A DNA stretch of 64,000 bases from Saksenaea vasiformis B4078 (taxonomy: Eukaryota; Mucoromycota; Mucoromycetes; Mucorales; Saksenaeaceae): positions 1 through 64,000 of the forward strand of contig JNDT01002304.1 of assembly GCA_000697055.1 (NCBI GenBank), given 5' to 3'. Shown here one piece after another: positions 36,891-48,993 of the stretch. The position numbers and the translations under genes were made by a program. Numbering within the stretch: the stretch's first letter is position 1; every line of letters starts with the position of its first letter. The notes below the pieces were generated by a model. The model was not told where the DNA came from, made no database searches, and was given only the letters and a program-made list of their open reading frames with translations.

Positions 36891-37923
36891 TTACATGTAA
36901 CTTGGCATATAATTGCTGATGGAGGTTCGTTGGGTGGCTGCATTGTTCTTGTCTTTACCGGTATGACGATGAATACGAATATGTTGATTCAAATTATCCG
37001 AACGTGAGAATCGCTTAGAACAAGAATGATAAGGACATTCAAATGCTGAATTATACATATATATATATATATTAGTACACAATGCTTAAGGCAAAGTAAA
37101 AAAAAAAAAAAAAAAAAAAAGGGAACTTACGTTTTTCCAATGTATGGATGGATCGGATATGACGTTTCAAATGTTCTGAACGTTTAAATACTTTTCCACA
37201 ATCATCATGTTTACAAGTAAACATCTTTTGACCAGCTGCTCCAGGGTTACTAGAAACACGTCGTCCTCGTGATCGGGTTTGCTTGACGGCCTTGCCTCCA
37301 GAAGAAGACGCGTTCGAATCACTTGCATTATTATTATTATGATGACCACCACCAGATGAAATGGAAGAGATGGAAGAAGCAGAAGCTCCTCGTTCACGGA
37401 ATTCATTGGTAGTTGTTGTTGTCGTGGTTTGCGTAGGAATAATCGTAGTGGGGACTGCCATCGAGGTAGTCACATCCATCATGGGCATTGGTGTACAAGG
37501 TGACAATGGGTGATGGTATCCTTCCAAAAGAGTAGGAGAAGAACCAGCAGCAAGATAATTATAAAATGAGGTATCCATTGTTGTTCCTTGACTGGCCGTT
37601 CTTTGGTACATGGGATGAAGCCAAGCATCGACCATTGTACTGTATTCATTGGGAGTCACCGGCAAATAAGTATCCATCATCAATGAACTCATTCTACGTT
37701 GCTTGTCATCTTGAGATTGAGGTTGATGTTGTTGTTGATGATAAATATAATCCTCATAGTCATTCGATGGAGAAGGTGTTTCGTAATCAGAAAGACTGGC
37801 CTCACTCTGGTTGGACAATAATTCAGCATAACTGAATCGACGCATGTAACCGTAATTATTCTGATGAGAAAGAGTAGTAGTAGTAGTAGTAGTACAGTCA
37901 AGTGCCTGTTGCTGTTGCTGCAT
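36891..37923 (-). CDS. C2H2 zinc-finger transcription factor, Msn2/Msn4-like fingers
   Basis: Two exons (37923-37131 and 37045-36891) give 315 residues. The first 235 are low-complexity, rich in Gln, Ser, Thr and Asn. Two C2H2 fingers close the protein. Finger 1 has CKHDDCGKVFKRSEHLKRH and ends at HIRSIH. After the linker TLEKPFEC, split by the intron, finger 2 has CSKRFSRSDNLNQH. The recognition helices KRSEHLKR and SRSDNLNQ are those of yeast Msn2/Msn4, which bind the stress-response element (AGGGG). A stress-responsive regulator is therefore inferred. An in-frame ATG at 37971 could add 16 residues; I chose 37923 because the sequence before it looks like leader. The intron holds a 22-base A run (T run on the plus-strand complement). 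Confidence 0.83.
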
Positions 37924-38375
37924 CTTCTTTTCTTTTTGAGAAGTAGAGAATAATAGAAGGGAAGGAATCAAATCTAAGAATTGGATGATTGTTAATGACC
38001 CATGTTATTTATATCAATGTCTAATCTTTTTGGACGGGTGATAGTCCACTTACCCAATCAAGTACAAGTCTGATTGAAATAAAATAAAGCAGGTCCTTGA
38101 CCAGATGAAAAATTTACTTTTTGATGAAAAAAGGGACGCTGCAGTGATGAATGACAAGCGTATTCTTCCTTTCCTTATCTTACCAAAAAAGAAGGGGCTT
38201 TTACGAAGTAACTTTATGAAAATGAGAGTAACAAGTAAGGGGGGGGGGGGAGAAACACTTTTTTTGGTTGAAAGAAGGGGAGAACGTAAAAAAGAAGAAA
38301 ATAGTTAACCGTAAAGAATTGATCCATACTGCCTACTTATTGCTTTATACACTTACTCACACACATACACACACA

Positions 38376-38437
<62 letters not shown>

Positions 38438-38801
38438 CTTTATGTAAAGGAATGTATCCCTCTCATATACGAGATGAATAGACCTATAACTTTCGCACAT
38501 GAAAAAGAATTTAGCCTCGTTGACTCGCTTTTCATTGCCTTTTTTGGTACTTTCGATCGACAGTGTGCAAAAAAGAAGAGAAAGTGTGAGTTAAGTGATC
38601 AGCAACCGCAATGCGCTCACAAACTGTCAGCTTGGGAATTTCCGCTTTTTGACACTTTGTGTGACAAATGCTTGTTAGCTTAGCTTAGCATAGCAACTTT
38701 GAACCCTGCAACCAGATGATCATCCTAAAATATTTTTATAGAACGCATTACCACATTGTCATAACAAGTTTATACTATCCCTATAACAACCTTCTCTCCC
38801 T

Positions 38802-38840
<39 letters not shown>

Positions 38841-39368
38841 CTCTCATAGATAGCTTATAATCCCAATACTGTCAATGGATATAAAGTATAAAGTCAATTT
38901 TGACATTTCTCACCCATTTTTTCTTCTTTTCTCTTTTTTTTTCTCTTTCCTGTCTTTCTTTCTTTCTCTGCCCTTCACTTTTCTCTGCTTTCATCTTTTA
39001 CGTCTCTTTGATTTCTATACTGAATAGCTTCTGTTTCACTGTCTATAAATCTCTCTTTATTATTATTATTCACAAAGTAATAAAGTCTTTATGTTGTTGT
39101 ACAAATTGTCACAAGTAAACGGTAATTTCATAAGGGGAACCCTTAACAAAGGAGACATACACACTTATGAGCAAGAGAAGGAGAAGAAGAGGAGAAAAGA
39201 GGCTGTTAGTTTTGGGTCATGAGCATAAATGAATCCGAACTCTCTTTTTTTTTTCTTTTGTTGCCAAGTGCATGAAATTAGTTTTTCCCCTAGAATGTCA
39301 ATTTACAACGTGCTCACAGACCATTCAAAAAAAATGCATGTTTCCCAAACTTTGGATAGTTACATACG
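37924..39368. other. Intergenic with TC microsatellites
   Basis: No gene recognised. Two TC microsatellites (38379-38431 and about 38805-38835), an AC run just before the first, a G10 run near 38.24 kb and the 3' end of the LMBD1 gene at the right edge. It contains the promoter of the zinc-finger gene. Confidence 0.6.
38379..38431. repeat. TC microsatellite
   Basis: (TC)n of about 53 bp preceded by an imperfect (AC)n run from 38355. Confidence 0.95.
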
Positions 39369-41647
39369 TTATTCATGATGACTACCATATCCTCTCTGTC
39401 TTCCGTATAATAATCCCTGTTCCTCCTCTGCATCCACTAAATCTTGGGATTCCGCATCCACATTGTCCCGAGGGCGTCGGAAAACGCAGATAATAAATCC
39501 AATCACAAAAATACCAAGAAACGCCCATTGGGAATAATAGAATAACATCCCGAAAAATGGCGTATTCACAATAATACGATCAATCAAGGTCGATGAAATC
39601 GTAGGTGTGCAAATCTCTAAAATTAACCAAAAAAATACATCAGTTCACGTTGCACACATGACCCAACCCCCTTTCTTTTTCATTCTTACCCGTTGGTCCA
39701 GTAATGTCACAAGGAACAATCAGATCGGCATGATCGCTACAGTCACGCACTCCTCCTATTGTTTGATTACACTTTTTCCCCCAGATTTTTTTTTTAGTAA
39801 AGAAGAAGTAGAAGTAGAAACAACAGGAATGACTTACATAAACTTGACTACCAAAGTGTGCGTATTCAGGTGCCACAACCGTCGTAATCGTATAGTCCAA
39901 CGCAAGTAAACTTAATGTCAATAGTACGGCTGAGAATAAGAGTCCCTGAGGTGCTGTCGCTCCTTTCCGGATTCGGTACAAAGTGATCCAAAAAAACCGT
40001 ATACCAATGGTGATCACGCCTGACATGGTTGCAAGGAAAAAATAAATGATCATCGCAACCATAAAAATATAATCCAATGGGAAAACCTACTTGCTACTAT
40101 TACCTACTAGTACTACTACTACTACTACTAACCCTATCTTTTTTTTTTTTCTTACCTTGGAAAGCTTCATAAAAATGAAGTTGATTGGATTAAACAGTTC
40201 AGGATGACTGATAATATAGCCACATTCACTCCCACAGACAGAATGTGAGATCTTATCCACGCTACACAAAGGAGAAAAAAAAGCATCAGCTTCATTCAAA
40301 TGAACATGGAAACTAAGATCAACCCACTCACATGGTTAGAAAAATAGAAATCACCACAACAAAAGTCAGTCCAAGAGCTCCTAGGCCAAACAAGAACTGC
40401 GCAAATCAATAGACATAAGAAAAAAAAACCGGTTTTTCCTTTACCTCGAGTGGTCTGATCCACGTCAAAACTCGCTGCCAAAGACTATGCTGATCTTCCT
40501 CAATACCACGTAAACGGCGTGTCAAGATTCTGGTAACAAAGAACCAAAAAATAAATAAATAAAAATTACCTTAATTCAGGTCACCTGCTTCTTTTTTCTT
40601 TTACCTCTCCTCATCCTCGAGATTTTCGAGTTCTCGTTGATCTCTGGAACTTAGTGGTTTATTTGCCCCTACGTTCTTGGCCCGCATGACACGCTGTCTC
40701 TCACGCACTGCCACGAGCCTGTTTTCAACATCTTCATTCTCAGCCTGCAGACCTCGACGGCCCTTGATCATATTCAAAGGCAAAATCGACAATCCAGGGG
40801 CCTAATTTTCTTTTCTGTCAGATCATTTCCCTTTTTTCCCCATAACATTTACCGTATAGGCAATAAATACAACTAAGCCCAACAGGAATAAACTGGCAAT
40901 CACAAACGAGGATGCCTTTTCTCCATCTGCATAAATCATATTTTGTTTTTTTAGCACCGCATGAAAAATCCCGTCCGTCCGTCCTCTACTTACTGCTCTC
41001 GGTTAATAGTTTTTTGAACCAGTCCAAATCCAAACGGGGTTTTGTGGTCGAAGGTCGCAAGAAAAGACCAACTAAAAACAAAAGGACCGAGATCACCACA
41101 AAAAAAGAGGTGTATTTCATGGCACCTAATGCACGGTCTTGTATCGTCTGATCCTCTTCATACTCCTCAAAATAAAAATAGGCAAAAGGTACAAGTAAAA
41201 AGCTGAAAAAAGCCACAAGTCCATAACAAACTGAGAAGGGAAAAAGGCTCTAGTCAAACGCCAAAAGAAAAAAAAAACATGGACAGTTTATCATACCGTA
41301 ATAGATGATTTGAACAGTGCCGGTGATACGGTCGATGGTTTCAGGTGTGGCCCAGTCTTTTTTCAGTCCCGTCGCTTGGTCCACAGTCGAAGATACCAAA
41401 AAGATATCAATAGGTAACAAGGCAAGTGTGGCGAAAATCAAAGCCAATGACACGACGGCAATGATGGTGGCAAAGAGTTCCGATTCATGTTTGTTCTGGT
41501 AACGTCGAATGAAAAAGATGCTAAATACAAACAACGCCTTTCGTTTTTATGTCAACTCTTCATATTCATGTATGCACACACAAAAAAAGAGCTTACAGCT
41601 GAGACAATCGCGTAGATTGTCCAAGCAATGCCAACGACAGCAGGCAT
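39369..41647 (-). CDS. LMBD1-type lysosomal/vacuolar cobalamin transporter homologue
   Basis: A multi-exon minus-strand gene whose product follows human LMBRD1 from end to end. TM1 is followed by IRRYQNKHESELFATI (human RKYQSRRESEVVSTI). Next come LLPIDIFLVS, YFYFEE, the loop GLSILPLNMIKG with SSRDQRELENLE, then VFPLDYIFMVAMIIYF, GIRFFWITLYRIRKG, PQGLLFSA, a cysteine-containing luminal loop with FGSQVYCNQT, and the last helix YYSQWAFLGIFVIG. LMBD1 exports cobalamin from the lysosome with ABCD4. The first intron fits best with a GT|GTGTGC donor, giving SSFFVIFFIRRYQ. About nine transmembrane segments. It sits 186 bp downstream of the CipC-like gene, in the same orientation. Assignment is secure; transport of B12 in this organism is inference. 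Confidence 0.88.
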
Positions 41648-41833
41648 AGTGTGTGAAGTAAGAGTGTGTGTATGTGTGTGTGAGTAACAAAAATGAGCGG
41701 AGCGGAGCGGAGGAGGGGAGTTAAGGCAAAGGTCATTTTCTATTGGATCATGCACGCAATGCAAAAAAAATAAATAAATAAAAAGTTGCTCTTTGCTCAG
41801 CAAAAGAAAAAGATTGTTTATTTCAAGAAAGTT

Positions 41834-43027
41834 TTAGAAACCATGTTTGGCATCAAAGTAGTTTGTGGCAGCCGACATGGCCATACGTTCCATCAAACTC
41901 TTCTTCTCTGCCTTCTTATCATCATCGTCATCATCATCATTGGAACCACGCTCCTCAAACAACTTGACCAACTAAGTTCAAATGTTCAGTATGCAACCAC
42001 TCCCGGGCTCTCTCATGTCTTACCTCAGCAGCGGCAAAACTGGCAATAAGCTTCTTGGCTGTGGCATGATGGAATTCCTTGCCTTCTTCTTCTTGCTTTC
42101 TTTCCCATGCCTTGACTGCCTCATAAGCAGCAGCACCAGCCAACAGTTCATGGCTTTAAAGTTGTTGTTCGTATTTACTTGTCTTTCAAATGACAACTAC
42201 ATTGCTTACCTCAACTTGGCCTTCTTCTTCTTGTAAACCTTTTCGTGGGCCTCGTTCAGGTCACGTTCGTTCAACATTTCCATCTTCTTCTCTCCCCAAC
42301 CGGTCCATTTGCCGAACCAAGCTCTGAGTCTAGCACGCTTGCCATCATCTTCTTCCTCATCATCCGAATCGACCTTGGCAGGAGGATCGGCCAATTCAAT
42401 GGTCCACAGTTGGTTCTTGGGCATCTTATCTTCCTTACGATCATACACCATGACAACAGCGCCCTCCTCAGACAACTTTTTACGGATATCAACAACAACA
42501 TTAGGATCATGCAATGTATAAATAAATCCAGTCTCTTGGTCATAACCGAAGCGCTGATCTTTAGCCTATCAAAAAAAAAAAGTAAGAAAATTGGGTAACA
42601 CAAGAAGACACGTCGGGAATTTGCTTCCGGGAAAGAAAAGTGTCACAACCCCATAGAAGAAATAAAAGTTACCTTGTCTGCTTCTTTCATCTTGTCCAAA
42701 TAGAGGTGGTTCTCACCAGTGAAGATAGCTAACAGTTAACGTTGAGGTGGCGAGTTCCCATATACGCATGCGTAAGTCTAACGAACGAACTAACCTGTAA
42801 AGTTCTTTGCTCGGTCGACATCCAAAACCAAACCAGACAACTTGTTGGTCAGGAAACCTTAAAAAAATCAAATTTATAAATTACACAAGCTACACAAAAA
42901 GTCCTTTCTTACCGTTCTGATGAATCCAAAGCTGACTGTCTCGTTCAGGAGACTTTTCACGCTTTTGCATTGTCACAATCTTGGAACCAACCTAGCCGCG
43001 ACCACGCAACAACATAACATAGATAAG

Positions 43028-43070
<43 letters not shown>

Positions 43071-43187
43071 TTTACTGGAGGCACTCACGTCAGCTGTCTC
43101 GGGATCGTGGACATCGACCACCAGGTTGTTCATCTGGGAAACGATGTAGAAATAACCAATAGGAAATGTATTCTCAGGAACCGTCAT
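41834..43187 (-). CDS. Beta-trefoil (ricin-B/CBM13-like) plus CipC-like (DUF3759) protein
   Basis: A multi-exon minus-strand gene of roughly 290 residues. The N-terminal half (IGYFYIVSQMNNLVVDVHDP, then DSQLWIHQNG, then NKLSGLVLDVD) has the repeated QLW and LDV phrases of ricin-B-type beta-trefoils. A middle acidic and basic section (DSDDEEEDDGKRARLRAWF) leads to a C-terminal block (HELLAGAAAYEAVKAWER, then ATAKKLIASFAAAEV, then LFEERG) of the CipC/DUF3759 family, small proteins first found induced by the antibiotic concanamycin in Aspergillus. No signal peptide, so probably cytoplasmic. Function unknown. An intron carries a (TC)n repeat. The pairing of the two domains is the notable feature. 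Confidence 0.78.
43031..43067. repeat. TC microsatellite
   Basis: (TC)n run within the first intron of the CipC-like gene. Confidence 0.92.
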
Positions 43188-45939
43188 TGCTATCGATTTA
43201 AACAAGTGAAAAGAAACAAAGAAAGAAAAAAAAACGAAAGAGCTTTTGTTCATCGACAATTTATTTATACTAGTCTTAGCCACAGTCTCGCTTTTCTTTT
43301 TTTATTACGACAGCGCGTATTACAACATCCTGCTTCTGTCCTACGACCATGTGGGCTCCGCCATATTGATTTTTTTTGGGATTCCGTACCGAACAGGATG
43401 ACGGGTCCGCCCAGTTCCGGTTACCCGTTGGCTGTCAGTTAGAGAAAGCATCTCATCGTATCTTCTAGCAAACGTGGCTTTTTATATATTTTTTGTGCAA
43501 CAGCATTTTTTTTTTTTTGCTTCGCATGACGCGTTACGTTTTACCCAGCCAAAACGGCTTGTCTTCCGGGTTACAGCTGCGGACTTCTCCATGCCCCGCC
43601 CCGCCCTGATGGCAGAGTGCCTGTTTAAATGGACCTTTCTTGTTGGATGCAAGGCAAATACAAACCATGAGGAGAAAAAAAAAGAGAGACACACAGAGAG
43701 AGATAACAACATTGGTCCCAGTTGCCTGAAAGGTACGTAAAAATACGATGACCTGCATTTCCAACAATAGGGACCGAACTCCGACACTCATGCATACTGA
43801 ATGGGCTGGCTGACCGACTGACTGAACCCCAAGGGACAGAAAAAAAAAGCTCCCTTTTTTTGGCCATGCTATTGTTTTCCTGTTCCACATGTTTTGCTTG
43901 GGGTAAAACCAAAGGCAGAACCTATCACCAGGAGAAGATAAGTTACTTAACTTTTTGGCTTGCATGCATCTCACATCACCTGATATGTTTGAGCATTGAA
44001 CGTCATCTACATATATATAAAGATGGGTGATATTTTGCCCTGCATGTGTAAAATAAATAAGGCGGAAAATGACCGTATGTCTTATTTTTTATTGCATTGG
44101 GCGCCTGTGCGTCGCATGGGCGTTAACCATCAAAGTCCTTCGCGCCTATTCCTTCCCCTTTCTCAAACGCAGCCTGGTGGCAATGAATGAAGACCAACGC
44201 GATGTCTAAACAAGACCTTCAAAGCTTCTACCTCTTTCCACTTTAAGCACAACGCGTCCAGGGACAACCAGGGAGACATGTGCAAGCTTTCGTCATCGCA
44301 CTATATTAAAAAGCAGTAGATGGTACATAATATGATCTGATGACTGTTTTCTCTCTCTCTCTCTCTCTCCTTAGGAACGCACGTTTTGATTCATGCCTCC
44401 TAGAGTCCCACAGATTGAATCTCGGACTGCGTTGTATAGTCTTTCTAATCCAATAACCTGTCTGACTGCACGCTAAACGCTGACGTGGATGCTGCATTCA
44501 CTTTATTGGATCTGGACACATGCCATGCAATGTACCTTGCCATTATATCATTGGGAAATGGTGCAGTTCATCTTATGCAAACGAAATGAGATTGTAATAG
44601 AAATATTCCCGCATTTGTTTTTCGCAGGTTCCGCATGATCAGGTAAAAAAAATAAATAAATAACTGTTGCTTATCTAAGCGAGCTGCGCGTCTCACCACC
44701 CAGAATCTCTGCTCCCATGGATCAGAATCGATAACCTCAACCACAGAATAAAAGGTTATCAGAAGAATGACCAAGTCCTTTATTAACGTGAGGATAGAGA
44801 AATTTTTCGAAGAAGACCAATTAACGGTGATGGACGGAAGAAAAGGAGAGGATTGCAGAGGAGGAGCGTGTGAAAAGAAAACTGCGAGAAGCTTCACCTG
44901 CTGTCAACCCACATCTCGTGCCAACTTATATTGATATACCGGCGACGGTGGTTTCCCTTGTAGGAGGGATCCAAAAGTACAGCGAACGCGACAACTGGGT
45001 GAGATCATTGCTCACTGGTTTTAAAAGATGCTTGAGAGGAAACCCTCGTGGTGGGCCTACGTTCGTCAATAGTTCTATGCATGATAGAAACTACGCATAT
45101 AGTGTAAGATAGTCTGAGGAATAGAGGGTTTCTAAACATCCATAACGGGAATGCAAGACGAAGGGAAGATGACGGAAAATTGGGTATGTGCCGAAACTGT
45201 CATAAGCGAATTCAAGATAGTCTTCGACGAGGGGCTACCAAATAATGGGATATACTGATGTCTCAGGATCCTCATGGAATTCAGGCAACAAATAACTATA
45301 CCTAGCTGCAACCTAGGGGAACCTTCTTAGAAGCGTAGCTTTTCTAAGCACTATCGTAACAAATGCTATTCAAGTTACAGTGTATCAAATGAATTTACTA
45401 TGTGTGTGCGTGCTAGACAATCGCGTCACAAAGAGCCAAGATGATAGAACAACATGAACGGGATCTATAGTTAGAACATTGGATGCCGTAGCAGATCTCT
45501 TTACCTATCTGTGGAAGGACTGGCTCTTGTTCGCCAAGGTACTTTTCACAGCTTCTCCATGAGTAATTCCCAAAATAACCATGCTGAAACCACGCCAGCA
45601 TATCAAAATGACAAGGTATTTGAAAGCAGAGCATTGTTTCTATCTTATATTGAAACGTACAATAACAATTCGGCTGATAGCAATATAGGTCCAGGATCAT
45701 TATGGAGTCAATATAGGTTTATCTGCAAACTGTGGCCGTACAGTGGACAAGTAAGCAAACCATGACAATGAACACACATGAAGGAGATGATGTAGCACGT
45801 TTTTATTTGCGGTGCGCTTGGCTTTATGAAGAGGATTAGCCTACTGCTCATGACAGACGCATGAAATTACAAGGTCCGAAACAGGGCATACAGGACATTG
45901 GTTGACACGAAGACACGAAGTCACTAACGTTGCTCAGCT
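43188..45939. other. Accessory intergenic region with exon-like remnants
   Basis: No complete gene. A plus-strand frame near 44.03-44.13 kb (ILPCMCKINKAEND, then YFLLHWAPVRR) loosely resembles the zinc-binding end of LINE reverse transcriptases. Exon-like plus-strand pieces occur near 44.85-45.1 kb (EERVKRKLREA, then VPTYIDIPATVVSLVGGI) and 45.47-45.54 kb (LDAVADLFTYLWKDWLLFAK). These could be 5' exons of the PD-(D/E)XK-like gene that follows, or relics of a relative. Confidence 0.4.
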
Positions 45940-48116
45940 ATGGAGACTCTCTCAAGTTACTGGACGAAAAACCCGCCTAGCTCCTGGAGTCTTTTGGACT
46001 ATGACTTTGAACTTGTCAAAGAAATCCCGGCCACCACCAAAGACGTCGCTCATTTCAGATGCAGAAAGGAATTAGACGCTCTGGCTGTCATTTATAAGGA
46101 AGATCCCATCGTGTTGCATAAACTAGAGAGTCTCAAAAAGAGTTTAAAGGTACGGTATACAATGTGTTAGCACGTGGAAGGGCGAAGTATGACCATGTGT
46201 ATAGAAGTGCCACTCAGACAAGGATAACTTACGATTCTGGACGAAAGAAAAAGAGAAGCTTGCAAAAGAAGCGGCGAAAGGAGAACTGCGAGATGTACTT
46301 GTTACTATCAAAGAAGCGGTGACAGTTTCCCTTGAGAATGGTATTCAGGCGTAGCAACTCCCACGACAAGAGGTGAGAAAGATCTCTGGTTCCTTTTTTT
46401 TTTTTTAAAAAAAAAAAAGGAGCTCGAAGAGAGCTCGCATAGGTGAGAGACTCCTTTGGTAAATCATACAGTGGGTAATGTACATGATGTTTTAGCGGGA
46501 CATCATTTGAGAGTGAGCAAAAAGTGAGTGGTAGCAAAGGAAGAGAGATGTTTTCTAACCATACACACAGCGAGCGTGCACAACAAGAAGCAGGAAACGG
46601 AAGCAAAATCATTTGAAATTCGGTGGGCACAGAAGCTGCTGTATAACAGACGACAAAGCGCAGGTAAAATCAAGTGAAACTAATCCTAGTATCAACCAGT
46701 TGACGAAAAGCTCTAAAACAGTGGGTTATGGAAGATGTAGACGTTTCGGGCAAATTCATGGAGTTCAGAGAGGAAGCGTTGAACCGAGCTGCAAACCAAG
46801 AACCCCTCAGCGACATGCAGTTTCTGTAAGCACTAATCTTTGAAAAAACGCGCTTGTATAACACTTCGCGCTAGAAACTTCGAATCCAAAGTAGTTGAAA
46901 GCTTCGAAGAGTCGGGCACGAAAATCTTCGGTCGAAAAATCCACAATGCAATTGTCAAGGAGATGAATTTAAAACAGCAGAAAGTGATCCTTCCTGATCT
47001 CGCGTATGCATGGTCACTGAAGGTCAAGCGGGTACGTGACAAATGGGCTATATCTAACATATGAACATCGGCCAACTACTATATATAATCTTTAGGCTAT
47101 AGACAATGCTGAAAACTGCAGAGCAGTCAAACAAGCTGCTCTGAAGTTTTAAATGATGCAATGGAACTTGACGATTTCCTGTTAAACACAGCAGATATCA
47201 TTTATCGACTGTAAGTTGAGGCACTTATTTTCAGAGGATCTGCTCTCTCTCTCACACACCCAAAAAGTGCCCCGAGATTTCCAGCATGGGAGTCGCAAAG
47301 AGTGGTTGAAAGCATGTATGTGCAAAACCATCTGGCCGATATGATTGATGTTTTCTTTGGCGATCATGAGTTGCCAAGTTATGAGTGGTAATTTGTATTG
47401 GCCATCGCCCGACAGCAGCTAACCATCGTTATGGCGATGCTAGGTGTAACAAGGCGTTGGCAAATGTTGCCATTACGTTGAGTGCCGAGGATGGATAGCG
47501 AAAAAGAAAACCCACAAACCTGACTACTTGTCATCGACCACGGCAAGGAATGGTATGAAATTGAACGTGTTTATCATCGAAGTCAAAGCTCCCACCCGTA
47601 ACCAAGGCAGCGAAGATCACACAAAGCTTGCCGACGAAATGAAGCTGATGACAGACGCGTTAGCTATGCGTGGTGTTAGATCAGCTAACGTCTGTGGTCT
47701 CTTGGTAAACGGTAAGCCAGAGAATATGAAATCGATGTGGCATATTCTAAACCACGTGCATGCATGGAAAGGGTGGCAGTGCAAAGCCTACAAGATGTGC
47801 TTAAAACATGAGGCAATATATCCCTATGTCGAATTTGCCAGGTTCCATCTCTTTCGTCTGCCTTCCGACTTCTCATTGCTACCTTCCGCAGTAGAAGTTC
47901 TGCTCCAGATCAAGGTAAGAAAAAGCTGTCAGCAGAGACCATGAAAGGCACCGAGTATCTTAAATGGTTTTACCGCTCTAGGCGATCATATTGGATACAG
48001 CCGAGGTGATTGAGCAACATGGCCTGGAACTGGAAAGAAATCTTCCTGTACGTTCCTCTTACGTTTCTGGGATTCAAGAATTCCCGTCGTGCTCCCTCGT
48101 CTGTGATAAATTATAG
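45940..48116 (+). CDS. PD-(D/E)XK nuclease-like multi-exon gene (multi-copy family)
   Basis: Successive exons join in frame: 45940-46149 (METLSSYW...), 46205 onward (KCHSDKDNLRFW), then KSFEIRWAQKLL joined to ALKQWVMEDVDV, then LNFESKVVESFEES, then SEVLNDAMELDDFLL, then FPAWESQRVVESMYV. The main 3' exon has THKPDYL followed by NVFIIEVKAPTRN, the spaced D and ExK of a PD-(D/E)XK nuclease core. The last exon (AIILDTAEVIEQHG) ends at 48116. The junction near 47,395-47,500 is uncertain: the best in-frame option uses a weak donor. The start is also uncertain. I recognise no named protein; nuclease activity is inferred from the motif only. A homologous, degenerate 3' end lies at 55020-55274 on the other strand, and it supports the exon/intron structure here. 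Confidence 0.45.
46391..46421. repeat. Palindromic T13A12 tract
   Basis: TCC, T13, A12, GGA: the same self-complementary design as the two intron tracts in the DHA1 transporter, here in a probable intron of the nuclease-like gene. Confidence 0.8.
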
Positions 48117-48727
48117 TCACTGGATATTACTGCGAATCCTGCTATTAAGTTTCTCTGTGCTGCAAGTTGGTTGTACATTATTTCGTGCTTAAGCTCATCT
48201 GATGCCAGTCAAAAAGCCTATGGTAGCCTCAGAACGCTGAGGCCAAGAATAAATAAAAATGATATATCCTAATAGCAATATATTCTCTTTTCTAAAGTAA
48301 TTCCACTCGGCATTGATAGAAAATAGATTTTTTTTTTTACTTTTCTAAAGACATACAGAACGGATAAAGAACATCGCCAAACCTCACGCATATGGGTAGA
48401 CAATGTTATCCATACACTTCCCACTCCCAGGAGGAACGTATCCAACCCGGAAATTTCTCACAAGCAGCGCAGGGCATGAGGATGGCAGCTTTGAAGGAAA
48501 CCCAATCATCGTAGGACGACAGGTGCTCCCATCTCTGGAAACAGCGTATACCACAAACGATCACTCATCCGCTAGCCACTTTCGGTGCCAAACGGTGTAT
48601 AATGAATGGTCATTTTTAATCCTGCAGTGAAGCCAAGCTCTAAAGGATGGCGTAATTCCGATGTGACGTACAGCTTTTTGCGTGTGACTTTGCGCCGGCT
48701 GATGATTAATTTTGCGCCAGCGAAATG

Positions 48728-48742
48728 AGGAAGCGACAACAG
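48728..48742. repeat. Target-site duplication, left copy
   Basis: aggaagcgacaacag, identical to 48994-49008, directly abutting the T10 tract (poly-A on the minus strand) of the LINE insertion. Confidence 0.8.
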
Positions 48743-48993
48743 TTTTTTTTTTGTAAGGGCGCTATGCGCCGTTTATTCAGTCACGTGTTCTAAGAAGGGA
48801 CGTGCCGATCAAAGTCAGAGAAGGAAAGTACAAAACATTATGGTCTCAGTGAAGGGGAGGGGAGGATGGGATGTCTAGTCTAGGAAAGGGAGAAGACGTT
48901 CGTCAGGGAAGGAGGAAGTGAGCGATAGAGCCTTTTGAGCGATTAGGGCAGGTACCATTGGCGTAGCATCGAAGATGAAGCGCCAATGGGCGT
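48743..48993 (-). mobile_element. 5'-truncated non-LTR retrotransposon (LINE) insertion
   Basis: On the minus strand this 251-bp block begins with coding sequence (AHWRFIFDATPMVPALI, ending in a stop at 48875), a motif found near the C-terminus of LINE polymerases. It continues through a short 3' region with a perfect hairpin (ggcgc-ata-gcgcc) and ends in A10. It is bounded by identical 15-bp direct repeats. Truncation at the 5' end, an A tail and a target-site duplication together are the hallmark of target-primed reverse transcription. It is non-autonomous. The clade is not resolved from so short a piece. Confidence 0.75.
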
